Under the pieces are notes generated by a model that worked only from the letters and a program-made list of their open reading frames with translations, was not told the origin of the DNA and searched no databases. A DNA stretch of 64,000 nt. It comes from Mesostigma viride. Its lineage: Eukaryota; Streptophyta; Mesostigmatophyceae; Mesostigmatales; Mesostigmataceae. Of this stretch, positions 63,991 through 64,000 are shown one piece after another. The first letter of the stretch is position 1. Each line of letters starts with the position of its first letter. The stretch covers positions 1 through 64,000 of the forward strand of contig RPFO01001993.1 in assembly GCA_009746045.1 (NCBI GenBank). The letters run 5' to 3'. Position numbers and translations under genes: made by a program.

Positions 63991-64000
63991 CGTGCTATAT

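Overview
This window is nuclear DNA of a flagellated microbial eukaryote, most likely a GC-rich alga. The genes are split by GT-AG introns whose phases join cleanly. One predicted protein starts with a plastid-transit-like peptide. A mitochondrial uncoupling protein is close to the plant/green-algal type. Another protein belongs to a coiled-coil family I associate with flagellated protists. Nothing here is bacterial. I cannot fix the lineage more precisely than probably a green or other microalga.

Five host genes can be modelled. (1) 3669-7699 (+): three exons, 786 aa, a long coiled-coil protein, possibly plastid-targeted. (2) 28018-32112 (-): a mitochondrial uncoupling protein (UCP/PUMP type), six exons found and the last few residues unresolved. 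(3) 32685-43820 (+): a protein with four WW domains, a MyTH4 domain and a RhoGAP domain (ARHGAP39/Vilse-like), at least eleven exons. It diverges from the UCP gene across about 570 bp. (4) 46178-49648 (-): a G-patch protein with a C2H2 zinc finger, four exons, 468 aa. (5) 51116-59232 (+): a degenerate EF-hand plus coiled-coil protein, eight exons, 562 aa.

The stretch from about 8.7 to 28 kb, and again from about 61.4 kb to the end, is a transposon graveyard. It holds several decayed pieces of a LINE family: ORF1p-like nucleic-acid-binding domain, reverse transcriptase 3' part, and PD-(D/E)XK-like C-terminal part. It also holds a tRNA-derived SINE-like element with target-site duplications and a nested insertion, near-identical dispersed repeats in opposite orientation, a perfect-looking ~300 bp-armed foldback next to a transposase-like ORF, and an unrecognised 571-codon ORF with a Tudor-like C-terminus.

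Simple repeats are exceptionally abundant: a stepwise mosaic of tetranucleotides (1-1210), 2 kb of hexanucleotide arrays (11.3-13.5 kb), hexamer arrays at 44.3 and 45.0 kb, a triplet mosaic inside the RhoGAP gene (42.7-43.2 kb), and intronic minisatellites of 20, 28, 29, 30 and 44 bp.

The most unusual signal is in the introns of genes 1, 3 and 5. Many contain decayed tandem copies of the adjoining exon edge together with its splice site. It looks as if introns in this genome grow by repeated duplication across the exon-intron boundary, leaving rows of decoy donors or acceptors.
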